A stretch of 64,000 nucleotides of DNA. Source: JAJFJD01 sp965228695. Lineage in GTDB: Bacteria > Pseudomonadota > Alphaproteobacteria > UBA8366. Below are positions 45,090 through 55,500 of this stretch, one piece after another (position 1 is the stretch's first letter; each line of letters opens with the position of its first letter). The stretch covers positions 3,658,001 through 3,722,000 of the forward strand of contig CBDDIB010000002.1 of assembly GCA_965228695.1 (NCBI GenBank), given 5' to 3'. Below the pieces are notes generated by a model. The model was not told where the DNA came from. It was given only the letters and a program-made list of their open reading frames with translations, and ran no database searches. The translations under genes and the position numbers were made by a program.

Positions 45090-46211
45090 TCAGGTCATTA
45101 AATTCTTAACGAATTCGAATACTGGAAGATTAACCAGGTCATTTATGGTGACGAATAGCATAAGGCCCAGGACCAAGACCAGTCCAATCCGAAAACCGAT
45201 ATCTTTTGCCTTCTCGCCGAGGGGACGGCCGCGGACCGCCTCGATCGCATAGAACATCAGATGACCGCCGTCGAGCATCGGGATCGGGAAGAGATTGATC
45301 AAACCGAGATTGATCGACAGTAGCGCCATGAGAGAGATGAAGGGGATAAGACCGTGCCGCGCCGTATCGCCGGACAATTGGCCGATCCGCACGGGCCCGC
45401 CAAGCTCTTTGAGGTCGCGCTTGCCCGTGATGATTTGGCCGACGGCGGTTAACGTATCGATCGTCAGATCGATCGACTCCTTGCCCGCTTCCCAAACCGC
45501 ATCGAGCGGGCCGCGTTTTTTCAATTCCATGCCGGATCGCTGAACACCGAGCAATCCAATCTTGTGCTTGTTGCCGGAGACATCCTCGGTTTCGCTCACC
45601 TTGGGCGTCGCCGTCAGTTGCACTTCCTTGCCGTCGCGCAGCACGACAATGTCGAGCGGCACGCCGGGCCGCAGTTGAACGATCCGCTGCACGTCGCGAA
45701 AACGCTCGACTTCCGATCCGTTGATCTGCAGGAACTCGTCGCCGGCCTGGATACCCGCCTCGGCGGCGGCACTGTTCTCGATCACCTTACCGACGGTCGC
45801 AGGGGTTTGCGGCTGTCCCAGCGTCATGAACAGGACCGCCAGGACGATGATGGCGAAAATGTAGTTGGCCGCAGGTCCCGCGAAGACGATCGCCGAGCGT
45901 TGCGCCAGCGATTTGTGCGGGAAGGAAACTGCTTCGTCGGCAGCGGTCATCGCGTGTCCGCTGTCGCCGCCGCCGCTGTATTCGCCCTCGCCGAACATCT
46001 TGACGTATCCGCCCAGCGGAACGGCGCTGACCTTCCACCGCGTCTGCGCCTTGTCTGTCCACCCGAATATTTCCGGACCGAAGCCGATGGAGAAGACCTC
46101 GACCCGGACGCCGCACCGACGCGCCACCCAGTAGTGGCCGTATTCGTGGACAAAGACCAATACCGTCAACAGGACGAGAAAGGCAGGTATGTAGATTAGA
46201 AAAAAATCCAT
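45090..46211 (-). CDS. rseP: Site-2 intramembrane protease RseP
   Basis: 373 residues. The zinc-protease motif is H22-E23-Y24-G25-H26 within the first membrane helix. A PDZ domain follows (about 120-210, GIQAGDEFLQINGSEV), then the second conserved motif LFPIPMLDGGHLMFY in the third helix. RseP cleaves membrane-bound anti-sigma factors and signal-peptide remnants. It lies between dxr and bamA, as in most proteobacteria. Confidence 0.96.
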   Translation of the reverse strand: MDFFLIYIPAFLVLLTVLVFVHEYGHYWVARRCGVRVEVFSIGFGPEIFGWTDKAQTRWKVSAVPLGGYVKMFGEGEYSGGGDSGHAMTAADEAVSFPHKSLAQRSAIVFAGPAANYIFAIIVLAVLFMTLGQPQTPATVGKVIENSAAAEAGIQAGDEFLQINGSEVERFRDVQRIVQLRPGVPLDIVVLRDGKEVQLTATPKVSETEDVSGNKHKIGLLGVQRSGMELKKRGPLDAVWEAGKESIDLTIDTLTAVGQIITGKRDLKELGGPVRIGQLSGDTARHGLIPFISLMALLSINLGLINLFPIPMLDGGHLMFYAIEAVRGRPLGEKAKDIGFRIGLVLVLGLMLFVTINDLVNLPVFEFVKNLMT

Positions 46212-46246
46212 GGCCCTACTGTGTTGGTTGGCGACCCGAAGGCCGG

Positions 46247-47446
46247 CTATGCCCGTGCGGCGACACTGTCCGTTGCGGTCCGGCGCGCGGCGTCATCGGT
46301 GGCGTGAACGTCTTCCAAGGACTGAAGTGCCCCGTTCGGCGTCCGTTCCAGGGTTTCTTCCACAACCCCTGCAATGTCGAGGAATCCGATCCCACCAGCC
46401 AGAAAGCTCGCCACGGCCACCTCATTCGCGGCGTTCATAATAGTTGGCGCTTTTCCGCCGATCTTCAAGGCCTCGCGGGCCAGCCGCAGTGCCGGAAATC
46501 GTTCGGAATCAGGGGGTTCGAAAGTCAGGGTCGATACGGTTGCGAGGTCCAGCCGCTCGGACGGTGTCGTCATCCGGCCCGGCCAGGCCAAGGTGTAGGC
46601 GATCGGCGTCCGCATGTCCGGTGTGCCGAGCTGCGCCAGCACCGACCCGTCCATATAGGTCACCATGCTGTGGATCACCGACTGCGGGTGTACCAGCACC
46701 TCGATCTTGTCCTCCGGCATGCCGAACAGGTAATGCGCCTCGATGACCTCCAGTCCCTTGTTCATCATGGTGGCTGAATCGACTGAAATCTTGGCCCCCA
46801 TGTCCCAGTTCGGATGGGCAACCGCCTCCGACGGGCTCGCCTGCCCCATCCGCGCGATATCCCATTCCCGGAAGGGGCCGCCGGATGCCGTCAGGACGAG
46901 CTTCTCGATCCCGCCGCGCCGTTCGAAATCGAACACCTGAAAGATTGCGTTATGTTCGGAATCGACCGGCAACAAGGTCGCGCCGCGGACCTCGATCTCC
47001 CGCATCATCAGCTCGCCCGCACAGACGAGACATTCCTTGTTTGCGAAAGCGACCACCGCCCCGCGATGAACCGCCGCCAATGTCGGCTTGAGCCCGGCGA
47101 ATCCGACGATCGCGGCCATGACCCAATCCGCTGGCCGTTCCGCCGCTGAAATCACCGAGTCATTTCCGGCCGCGATTTCGATCCGCTCGCCGGACAGCGC
47201 GTTCTTAAGATCCGCATATCTGCGCTCGTCGGCAATCGCGACGAAACGCGGTTTGAGCGCACGCGCTTGCTCGGCCAGCAGTTCGACATTCGTATTGGCG
47301 GTCAGCGCCTCGACCGCATAAAGTTCCGGTTCACGCGCGATCAGATCGATGGTTTGGCATCCGACCGACCCCGTGGACCCGAGGATCGTAACGCTGCGCG
47401 TGCCGGTATCGGCCTTTGCGGCAGTCTGCCCGCTGATTACTGCCAT
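46247..47446 (-). CDS. dxr: 1-deoxy-D-xylulose-5-phosphate reductoisomerase
   Basis: 399 residues. Dxr commits carbon to the MEP isoprenoid pathway also served by IspDF upstream in this window. NADPH-binding VTILGSTGSVGCQTIDLI opens the enzyme, followed by ANKECLVCAGELM, LPVDSEHNAIFQ, LTASGGPFREW, HPNWDMGAKISVDSATMMNKGLEVIEA and NAANEVAVASFL. It overlaps cdsA by 10 nt. Confidence 0.98.
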   Translation of the reverse strand: MAVISGQTAAKADTGTRSVTILGSTGSVGCQTIDLIAREPELYAVEALTANTNVELLAEQARALKPRFVAIADERRYADLKNALSGERIEIAAGNDSVISAAERPADWVMAAIVGFAGLKPTLAAVHRGAVVAFANKECLVCAGELMMREIEVRGATLLPVDSEHNAIFQVFDFERRGGIEKLVLTASGGPFREWDIARMGQASPSEAVAHPNWDMGAKISVDSATMMNKGLEVIEAHYLFGMPEDKIEVLVHPQSVIHSMVTYMDGSVLAQLGTPDMRTPIAYTLAWPGRMTTPSERLDLATVSTLTFEPPDSERFPALRLAREALKIGGKAPTIMNAANEVAVASFLAGGIGFLDIAGVVEETLERTPNGALQSLEDVHATDDAARRTATDSVAARA

Positions 47447-48252
47447 GTTATCGGACTCTCCCCCACCGACGCGGTGATAAGCGCTGCCGCCGGCATTACA
47501 GTTAAATAGCCGTCGAAACGGTCAAGAAAGCCGCCGTGTCCCGGTATCAGTTGACTGGCATCCTTCACGTCGAAGTGTCGCTTCAGCTTTGACTCGATCA
47601 AGTCACCAAATTGCGCAACCGCAGCCAACAGTATGCTCACCCCTATGAGTAGAAGCGAGGCACCGTCCGCAACTGCGTTTCCCATAACCCAGCCGGCTAC
47701 GGCGGCGCAAGCCATTCCGCCCAGAAGACCGCTCCAGGTCTTGTTGGGACTGATTGACGGCGCCAGCTTCGGGCCGCCGATTGTGCGCCCCGTGAAATAG
47801 GCGCCCACATCCGTCGCGACAACGACGGCGACGAGCCACAGCACCGTCCATAGGCCCGTTTGATCGTCGCCGCGCAGCCATCCGGACGATACGATACCGA
47901 ACACCACATACGGCAGCCCTGCGATCAGGATCCACCGGTTCGGCGCGCGTTTCACCATCGCCAACGCCAGCACCACCGCCGATCCCGCGGCCACCGCCCC
48001 GGCAACGGCCGGGAAGCCATATATCTGAAGCCCGAGCGGCGCCGCCACCGCAGCGACGATCATCGTCCCGTGAATGGCGCTGTCGGGCGCGCCGCAAATC
48101 GCCGCCCATTCCCAGCACATCGCGGCGCTAATGACCGCCAGCAGGACGGCAAAGGCCCATCCGCCGTACCAGGCGGCAGCGACACAAATCGGCAGAATGA
48201 CAAGCGCCGACAGAACCCGGCGCTGGAGGCCGCTGGATTTAGGAGGAGCCAA
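47437..48252 (-). CDS. cdsA: Phosphatidate cytidylyltransferase
   Basis: 271 residues with about seven membrane helices. The CDP-alcohol family signature lies near the C-terminus: SPNKTWSGLLGGM and the terminal motif with DLIESKLKRHFDVKDASQLIPGHGGFLDRFDG. CdsA makes CDP-diacylglycerol, the precursor for the PgpA branch. The start must be TTG at 48252, which lies inside the end of uppS (14-nt overlap); no ATG or GTG is near the expected N-terminus. Confidence 0.94.
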   Translation of the reverse strand: MAPPKSSGLQRRVLSALVILPICVAAAWYGGWAFAVLLAVISAAMCWEWAAICGAPDSAIHGTMIVAAVAAPLGLQIYGFPAVAGAVAAGSAVVLALAMVKRAPNRWILIAGLPYVVFGIVSSGWLRGDDQTGLWTVLWLVAVVVATDVGAYFTGRTIGGPKLAPSISPNKTWSGLLGGMACAAVAGWVMGNAVADGASLLLIGVSILLAAVAQFGDLIESKLKRHFDVKDASQLIPGHGGFLDRFDGYLTVMPAAALITASVGESPITWQ

Positions 48253-48979
48253 CGGTCGCGCCGTATCGTCGATCGCGACGCTGAAATTCCTCGACTGCTC
48301 CAGCGAGGCTCCGCTCGTCGAAATCGGGCCACAGAGTATCCAGAAAGACGAATTCGGTATAGGCGAGTTGCCAGATCAGAAAGTTGCTGATGCGCTGTTC
48401 GCCGCTGGTCCGGATGAGAAGGTCGGGATCCGGAATGCCGGCTGTCGCCAAGGCCCGGTCGATCGATTTTTCCTCGATTTCCTCCGGCGCCAGACGACCG
48501 GCCGCGACCTCCCGCGCCAATGACTGCACCGCGTGGGTAATGTCCTGGCGGCCGCCATAGCTCAACGCGAGGATCGCGGTAAGTCCGGTATTGTTCACCG
48601 TTGTGCTTTCCGAGTGCTCGATCAGCTTGACGATATCGTCCGGCAGCTTCCGCCGGTCGCCGATGATCTTGATCCGCACGTTGTTTTTGTGAAGTTCGGC
48701 GGTCTCGGCCCGGAGATAGAGCCGCAGCAATCCCATCAAGTCCTGAATCTCGGTGTCCGGCCGGCTCCAATTCTCGGACGAGAACCCGAACAGCGTCAGA
48801 TAGGAAATCCCCGCCTGGGCGGCGGCGCGCACCGCCTTGCGGACCGATTCCGCACCCTGCTTGTGCCCAGCCGTGCGCGGCAGGTTGCGCTGTTTCGCCC
48901 AGCGGCCGTTCCCGTCCATGATGATCGCAACATGGACCGGCGGTGCGGCCGTGCCTGATGTGGAGAGAAGCGGATCCAT
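48239..48979 (-). CDS. uppS: Undecaprenyl diphosphate synthase
   Basis: 246 residues of the cis-prenyltransferase family. The substrate site AIIMDGNGRWAKQR opens the enzyme; LTLFGFSSENWSRP, ALSYGGRQDI, DLLIRTSGEQRISNFLIWQ and YTEFVFLDTLWPDF follow. It makes the C55 carrier lipid for peptidoglycan. It starts 3 nt after frr ends and overlaps cdsA by 14 nt. Confidence 0.97.
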   Translation of the reverse strand: MDPLLSTSGTAAPPVHVAIIMDGNGRWAKQRNLPRTAGHKQGAESVRKAVRAAAQAGISYLTLFGFSSENWSRPDTEIQDLMGLLRLYLRAETAELHKNNVRIKIIGDRRKLPDDIVKLIEHSESTTVNNTGLTAILALSYGGRQDITHAVQSLAREVAAGRLAPEEIEEKSIDRALATAGIPDPDLLIRTSGEQRISNFLIWQLAYTEFVFLDTLWPDFDERSLAGAVEEFQRRDRRYGATVGSS

Positions 48980-48982
48980 CGA

Positions 48983-49540
48983 CTAGACCTGCATGATCTC
49001 CTTTTCCTTGCCCTCCAACGACCCATCGATCTCTTTGATGTGGCCGTCGGTGGCCTCCTGGATTTCGGCGGCAAGGTCTCTGTGCTTGTCTTTGGAGATT
49101 TCGCCGTCTTTTTCCAACTTCTTGAGCTGATCCATCCCGTCGCGTCGCACGTTGCGCACCGCCACGCGGGCTTGCTCGGCATACTTAGCGGCGACCTTCT
49201 TCAGTTCCATGCGCCGCTCCTCGCTGAGGTCGGGGATCGGCACGCGCACGAGATTGCCATCGGTCTGCGGGTTGAGCCCGAGATCGGAGTCCCGGATCGC
49301 CTTCTCGACGGACTTGACCATGCCCTGATCCCAGACCTGCACGGTCAACAGCCGCGGTTCCGGCGCCGCGATGTTGCCGACCTGGTTCATCGGCATCTGG
49401 CTGCCGTAGGCTTCGACCGTGATCGGCTCCAGCAAACTCGTCGACGCGCGGCCCGTTCTTAACCCGCCGAATTCCCGTGACAGCGCCTGAATCGCCCCAT
49501 CCATGCGGCGCTGCAAGTCAGCCATATCGAAATCAGCCAT
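48983..49540 (-). CDS. frr: Ribosome recycling factor
   Basis: 185 residues, exactly the family length. Motifs are FGGLRTGRASTSLLEPITVEAYG, PMNQVGNIAAPEPRLLTVQVWD, LNPQTDGNLVRVPIPDLSEERR and AVRNVRRDGMDQLKKLEKDG. With EF-G it splits post-termination ribosomes. It lies 3 nt after pyrH. Confidence 0.97.
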   Translation of the reverse strand: MADFDMADLQRRMDGAIQALSREFGGLRTGRASTSLLEPITVEAYGSQMPMNQVGNIAAPEPRLLTVQVWDQGMVKSVEKAIRDSDLGLNPQTDGNLVRVPIPDLSEERRMELKKVAAKYAEQARVAVRNVRRDGMDQLKKLEKDGEISKDKHRDLAAEIQEATDGHIKEIDGSLEGKEKEIMQV

Positions 49541-49543
49541 GAC

Positions 49544-50302
49544 TTACGCTCCCTTGCCGATAATTGTGTAAGTACCCTCGCCTTTTATCACATTTGCAAA
49601 AGCGCCTGAATCGCGAATTGAGAACACGATGATCGGGATATCATTCTCGCGCGCGAGGGAAATGGCGGATGCGTCCATCACCTTGAGGTCACGGGAAAGC
49701 ACTTCGAGGTAGGAAAGCCTGTCGTAGCGTTCCGCGTTCGAATCCTTCATCGGATCCGCGCTGTAAACGCCGTCGACCTTGGTCGCCTTCAACAAGGCAT
49801 CGCAGCCCATCTCGGACGCGCGCAACGCCGCGGCCGTATCGGTCGTGAAGAACGGGTTGCCGGTCCCGGCGGCGAAGATAACGATCCGGCCCTTTTCCAT
49901 GTGCCGGACCGCGCGGCGCCGGATATACGGCTCGCAGATCGACTGCATCGGAATGGCGGAGAGCACCCGGGTTTGCGCGCCGACGGCTTCCAACGCGCTC
50001 TGCATCGCCAGCGCGTTCATCACCGTCGCCAGCATACCCATATAGTCGGCGGTGGCGCGCTCCATGCCGTTGGCCGCACCGGAGACGCCGCGGAAGATGT
50101 TGCCGCCACCGATAACGAGGCAGATTTCGGCGCCGAGATCGGCGACGACCTTCACCTCTTCGGCGACGCGGGCGACCATTTCGGGATCGAGGCCGTATTC
50201 CCGGTCCCCCATCAGGGCTTCGCCGGAGAGCTTTAAGAGGACTCGGGAGTATGACGGCGCGGATGCTTCGTTCGTTTGTGCCAGTTTCGTGCCCGAAGCC
50301 AT
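49544..50302 (-). CDS. pyrH: Uridylate kinase
   Basis: 252 residues of the amino-acid kinase fold. LLKLSGEALMGD, VIGGGNIFRGV, ATADYMGMLATVMNAL, FAAGTGNPFFTTDTAAALRA and KATKVDGVYSADP are present. It phosphorylates UMP and is allosterically regulated. A 15-residue polar N-terminal extension precedes the conserved core. The last 20 codons are AT-rich compared with the rest. It follows tsf by 63 nt. Confidence 0.97.
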   Translation of the reverse strand: MASGTKLAQTNEASAPSYSRVLLKLSGEALMGDREYGLDPEMVARVAEEVKVVADLGAEICLVIGGGNIFRGVSGAANGMERATADYMGMLATVMNALAMQSALEAVGAQTRVLSAIPMQSICEPYIRRRAVRHMEKGRIVIFAAGTGNPFFTTDTAAALRASEMGCDALLKATKVDGVYSADPMKDSNAERYDRLSYLEVLSRDLKVMDASAISLARENDIPIIVFSIRDSGAFANVIKGEGTYTIIGKGA

Positions 50303-50365
50303 CCCGCAGACTTTCCTTTTGTTTCTATTCAGACACCCGACAACTCAATCCGAATCGTCGTCCTT

Positions 50366-51292
50366 TTAATCGCCGGTCAGCGAGGCAACTTCCGATGCGA
50401 AATCGGCCTCGTCTTTGTCGATGCCTTCGCCCAACTCGTAGCGAAGGAAGCCGGTGATCTTGATCGGCGCGCCAGCCTCCTTGGATGCGTTCTCGACAAC
50501 CTTCGCGATCTTCGTTTCGTTGTCGATTACGAAGGTCTGCTCCAGGAGAACGACTTCCTGATAATATTTGCGCAGCCGGCCTTCAACCATCTTCTCGACG
50601 ATCTCCGCGGGCTTGCCCGACGCTGCAGCCTGTTCGGCCAGAACTTTTCGTTCCCGTTCCACGGCTTCCGGGGATACGCCATCGGTCGACAGCCACTCCG
50701 GACGGGCCGCCGCGATGTGCATCGCCAACTGCTTGCCGAGCGGTTCCAGTACGGCCGAATCCGCGTCCGATTCGAGCGCGACCAGCACGCCGATCTTGCC
50801 CATGCCCGGTTTCAACGCCCCGTGCATGTAGGACGCGACGATACCGGGGCTCACCGCAAGATACCCGGAACGGCGCAGCGCCATGTTCTCGCCGATGGTC
50901 GCGATGTTGTGGGTCAGTTCTTCCTCGACGTTCCGGCCGGTGCCCGGGAAATCCGCCGACTTGATCGCGGCTTCGTCGCCCTTGGTCGCGACCGCAATCG
51001 ATGCCACCTGCTCGACGAAGTTCTGGAAGGACTCGTTCCGCGAGACGAAATCGGTTTCCGCGTTTACTTCGACGACGGCGCCGGTCCCGTTCGCGGCCGA
51101 AACCGCCACCAGACCTTCGGACGCCACGCGGCCGGATTTTTTGGCGGCGGCCGCCAAGCCGTTCTTACGCAGCCAATCGACCGCATCATCCATGCTGCCG
51201 TCGACCTCGGCGAGTGCCTTCTTGCAATCCATCATGCCGGCGCCGGTCTTGTCGCGCAGCTCTTTGACGAGCGCGGCGGTAATCTGAGTCAT
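50366..51292 (-). CDS. tsf: Translation elongation factor Ts
   Basis: 308 residues from the ATG at 51292, which gives the canonical start MTQITAALVKELRDKTGAGM; a TTG 6 nt upstream would add two residues. The TGAGMMDCKKAL signature, VDWLRKNGL and the core NAETDFVSRNESFQ are present. EF-Ts exchanges GDP for GTP on EF-Tu. It follows rpsB by 35 nt. Confidence 0.97.
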   Translation of the reverse strand: MTQITAALVKELRDKTGAGMMDCKKALAEVDGSMDDAVDWLRKNGLAAAAKKSGRVASEGLVAVSAANGTGAVVEVNAETDFVSRNESFQNFVEQVASIAVATKGDEAAIKSADFPGTGRNVEEELTHNIATIGENMALRRSGYLAVSPGIVASYMHGALKPGMGKIGVLVALESDADSAVLEPLGKQLAMHIAAARPEWLSTDGVSPEAVERERKVLAEQAAASGKPAEIVEKMVEGRLRKYYQEVVLLEQTFVIDNETKIAKVVENASKEAGAPIKITGFLRYELGEGIDKDEADFASEVASLTGD

Positions 51293-51327
51293 GATCAATC
51301 CTCTTCCTCGATCCGTAACCGCCGTCG

Positions 51328-52260
51328 TCAGGCGGATTTCTTTTCATCTGCGGCCGGTTCTTCCGCTTTCGGCTCGGCCGGCGTCTCGGCATCCGGTTTG
51401 GCTTCAGCGGCCGGCTTTTCATCGGGCGTGGCCTCTGCCGGTGCATCGGCGTCCGCCGGCGTCGACGGCTCCGTCCGTGCAGCCGCGGCCGCCGGCGCCA
51501 CGTCGGCGACATCCGCCGTCGGCGCAAGGCCCGCCGTATCGTCCGGGGCTTCCGCTTCCGTACCGATGAACTCCTTCTGCAATCCGTCGATCACCGCGCC
51601 CGAGATCAGGTCGCAGTACAGATTGATCGCCCGCATCGCATCGTCATTGCCCGGCACCGGATGGGTGACACCTTCCGGGTCGCAATTGCTGTCGACCACG
51701 GCGATCACCGGGATGTTGAGCTTCGTGGCCTCGTGGATCGCGATCGATTCCTTGTTGGTGTCGATGACGAACAGGATATCCGGCAAACCGGCCATTTCCT
51801 TGATACCGCCGAGGGAGCGGTCCAGCTTGTCGCGCTCGCGCTGAAGCCCAAGCAGTTCCTTCTTGGTCAGGCCGACCGCCTCTTCCTGCCCGAGTTGATC
51901 TTCCAGAACTTTCAACCGCTTGATCGAATTCGAAATCGTCTTCCAGTTGGTCAGCATGCCGCCGAGCCAACGGTGGTTCACGTAATACTGACCGCAGCGC
52001 GCCGCGGATTCGGCCAACACGTCGGCCGCCTGGCGCTTGGTGCCGACGAACAGCACGCGTCCGCCGCCGGCCGCAACGTCGCGAACCGCTTCCAGCGCCC
52101 GGTGCAGCAACGGCACCGTCTGCTCGAGGTCGATGATGTGAACGTTATTCCGCTCGCCGAAGATGTACGGACGCATCTTCGGGTTCCAGCGGCGGGTGGT
52201 ATGTCCGAAATGAACGCCTGCTTCCAGGAGCTGGCGCATCGTGAAGGATGGCATTGCCAT
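51328..52260 (-). CDS. rpsB: Ribosomal protein S2 with a long C-terminal extension
   Basis: 310 residues from the ATG at 52260; the S2 core (MRQLLEAGVHFGHTTRRWNPKM through AINLYCDLISGAV) ends near residue 232. About 70 further residues are low-complexity, rich in Ala, Pro, Glu and Asp, and end in Lys-Lys-Ser-Ala. Such tails occur in alphaproteobacterial S2 but vary in length. The rpsB-tsf-pyrH-frr order is conserved. A 334-nt gap precedes it. Confidence 0.96.
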   Translation of the reverse strand: MAMPSFTMRQLLEAGVHFGHTTRRWNPKMRPYIFGERNNVHIIDLEQTVPLLHRALEAVRDVAAGGGRVLFVGTKRQAADVLAESAARCGQYYVNHRWLGGMLTNWKTISNSIKRLKVLEDQLGQEEAVGLTKKELLGLQRERDKLDRSLGGIKEMAGLPDILFVIDTNKESIAIHEATKLNIPVIAVVDSNCDPEGVTHPVPGNDDAMRAINLYCDLISGAVIDGLQKEFIGTEAEAPDDTAGLAPTADVADVAPAAAAARTEPSTPADADAPAEATPDEKPAAEAKPDAETPAEPKAEEPAADEKKSA

Positions 52261-52594
52261 GATCGTATCCTTTTCCGGTTGGTCCTCCGCGGGTTTCACC
52301 GGATTTTCCGGCACCGGAGCGAATGTCACCCTGATCGGCGACCTCCGCACACCCGCGTGTGGGTTTAAGTTGCGCCGGGGTATACCGCCAAGCGCTGCCC
52401 GTGACAAGGGTAAAAGCCTGAGTTTGCCTGGATTTTCCGCGCTTTTATCGCCGGTCGGCCGAACCCGGTAAATCCGCGCCCGCAAACAGCATGGCGGCTA
52501 GATAATCATTGAACTTCAGTAGATTATCACAGTTTCTTCTGAAATATGGGGCCAAACAGTTGCGCAAACCCTGGGAATCAGCTGGTTACAGGCT
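52261..52594. other. rpsB upstream region between dnaE and rpsB
   Basis: No ORF is supported. Near 52348-52361 there is a GC-rich CACAC...GTGTG hairpin that would lie in the rpsB leader. At 52501-52528 there is a dyad GATAATC-N14-GATTATC that contains a nested TGAA-C-TTCA. A minus-strand promoter should lie here, but I could not fix one with confidence. No known ribosomal-protein leader motif was recognised. Confidence 0.5.
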
Positions 52595-55500
52595 TCAGAT
52601 ATCGTGCACGTCGACCACGCCCGAGATGGATTTGACCGCATTCCGCATGGCCGGCGTGATCCGGTACGTCCTGTCCAGCAGAACTTCGATCTCCTGGTCG
52701 TCCGTATCCAGGACCAAGGTCACCTGTCCGCGCCCTTTCGTCCCATGATCCTTGAAGACCCCGGCCAGGGCCTCAACCGGGTCCATCTCGCGCAGGAAGA
52801 TGCGCAGCCCCGCCGCCGCGTTGGCCGCCGCTTCGTCCAGCGGTTCGATATTCATCGCCGTGACCCGAAAATTGTCTTCATGCTTCTGGATACCCGCCGT
52901 CACCAGCAGCGGAGCGCCGCCTTCCAGCAAATCCCGGCTCGCCGCCAACAGTTCGGAAAACACCGTAATTTCGTACGCGCCGGTCGCGTCGGACATCTGG
53001 ACGAAGGCAAGCTTGCCGCGCCGCCCGTTGATGATACGCCGCGCGCCGACGATCCCGGCCAGCTTCACCGCGGCGTCGCCCCGCACCCGGCCGGCCATGA
53101 CGTCCGCCCAATCGACCGCGCCGATGCGCTGACAACTCTTCTTGTAGGATTCGAGCGGGTGCGCCGACAAATAGAAGCCGATCGCCTCGAACTCCTCCTG
53201 CAGCCGTTCCTGCGTCGGCCAGTCATCCACGTCCGGCAGTGAAATCTGCGTCGCCTGCAGGGCATCGCCGAACAGGCTGACCTGCTGGCTCTCCCGGTCG
53301 TTCTGCGCCGCGCTGGAATGCCGGATCAGCGTTTCGACCGCGTGATGCACCTGCCGGCGGTTCGGGTTGAGCGTGTCGAACGCGCCGGCCCGGGCCAGGT
53401 TCTCCAGTTGGCGCTTGTTCATGACCCGCCCATCGAGACGGTTGGCGAATTCGGTGAGGTCTTTGAACGGACCGTTGGCGCGGCGCTCCTCGACCAGCAC
53501 GTCCATCGCCGACTCGCCGACATTCTTCAGCGCCGCCAACGCATACCGGACCGCATAGTCGCCCTCCGCCGTTTTCTCCACCGCGAAGTTGGCCTCGGAC
53601 CGGTTGATATCGGGCGGCAGCAGGTCGATGCCGAGCCGGCCCAACTCGCTGCGGTAGCTGTTCAGCTTCTCCGCGTTGCCCATGTCCAGCGTCATCGACG
53701 CCGCCATGAACTCGACCGGATGGTTCGTCTTCAGGTAAGCCGTCTGGTAGGCGACCAGCGCATAGGCCGCCGCATGCGATTTATTGAAGCCGTATCCGGC
53801 GAACTTGTTGACCTGTTCGAAGATCCGGCCGGCGAGGCCCTTGTCCACGTCCCGTTCGACCGCACCGTCGATGAACGCCTTCTTCTGCGCATCCATCTCC
53901 GCTTGAATCTTCTTGCCCATGGCGCGGCGCAAAAGATCGGCCCCGCCAAGCGTGTATCCCGACAGTTCCTGCGCGATCTGCATGACCTGTTCCTGATAGA
54001 TCATGATCCCGTGGGTCTCCTTCAGGATCCCCTCGATGCGCGGATGCATATAGTCGGGCTCTTCCAAGCCGTGCTTCCGGTTGATGTAGCTCGGGATATT
54101 GTCCATCGGCCCCGGACGGTACAGGGACACCAGCGCGATGATGTCCTCGAAACGGTCCGGCTTGAGTTTCTTGATCACATCGCGCATGCCCGAGCTTTCC
54201 AACTGGAACACGCCCGTCGTATCGCCGCTGCACAACATTTCGTAGGTCGCCGCATCGTCGATCGGGATCTGCGACAAATCCACCTCGATGCCGCGGTCCT
54301 TCAACAGCTCGACGGCGCGGGCCAGGACGGTCAACGTCTTGAGGCCGAGGAAGTCGAACTTCACGAGCCCCGCCTTTTCGACGAACTTCATGTTGAACTG
54401 CGTGACCGGCATATCCGAACGCGGATCGCGGTAAAGCGGCACGAGTTGATCCAGCGGACGGTCCCCGATCACCACGCCGGCGGCATGGGTCGACGCGTGC
54501 CGGTACAGGCCCTCCAGCCGCAACGCCACGTCGATCAGGCGCTCGACGCTTTCGTCCTGCTTTATCATGTCCTGCAGTAGCGGTTCGCCATCGATCGCCT
54601 GCTGCAAGCTGACCGGGTTGGCGGGATTGTTCGGCACGAGTTTGCAGAGACGGTCGACCTGGGAATAGGGCATTTCCAGCACCCGCCCGACATCCCGCAG
54701 CACCGCCCGCGCTTCCAGCTTTCCGAAGGTGATGATCTGCGCCACCTTGTCGTCGCCGTATTGGCCCTGGACGTAATGGATCACGTCGTCCCGGCCGTCC
54801 TTGCAGAAGTCGACGTCGAAGTCGGGCATGGACACGCGTTCGGGGTTCAGGAACCGCTCGAACAGCAGCCCCCATCGCAACGGATCCAGGTCCGTGATCG
54901 TCAGCGCCCACGCCACCACGGACCCGGCGCCCGATCCGCGGCCGGGCCCGACCGGAATCTCCCGCTCCTTCGCCCATTGGATGAAATCGGCAACGATCAG
55001 GAAGTAGCCGGGGAATCCCATCTGATTGATAACGCCAAGCTCGTAGTCGAGCTGTTCCCAATAGGGCTTCGCCGTTTCCTCCTTCGCCGCGGCGTCCATG
55101 TCGGCGGTGAACACGTGAGCCTCCAGCCGCTTGTGCAGGCCTTCCTTCGACATGTCCCGCAGCGCGTCTTCCTCGGTGCGGCCATCGAGATGTGGGTACG
55201 GCGGCAGGATCGGGTCGCGGGTGTCCGGGATATAGGCGCAGCGCTGCGCCACCACTGCGGTATTCTCGATCGCCTCCGGCAGGTCCTTGAAGAGTTCCCG
55301 CATCTCGTCGGCGGACTTGAAGTAGTGCTCCGGCGTCAGCCGACGCCGGTCCCGTCGCGACACAACTGCGCCTTGGGCGATGCAGATCAGCGCGTCATGC
55401 GCTTCATACATGTCCTTGGTCGCGAAAAAGACCTCGTTGGTCGCAACCAACGGCAGGTCATGCCGGTAGGCGAGGTCGATCAGATCGGCCTCGATGCGAT

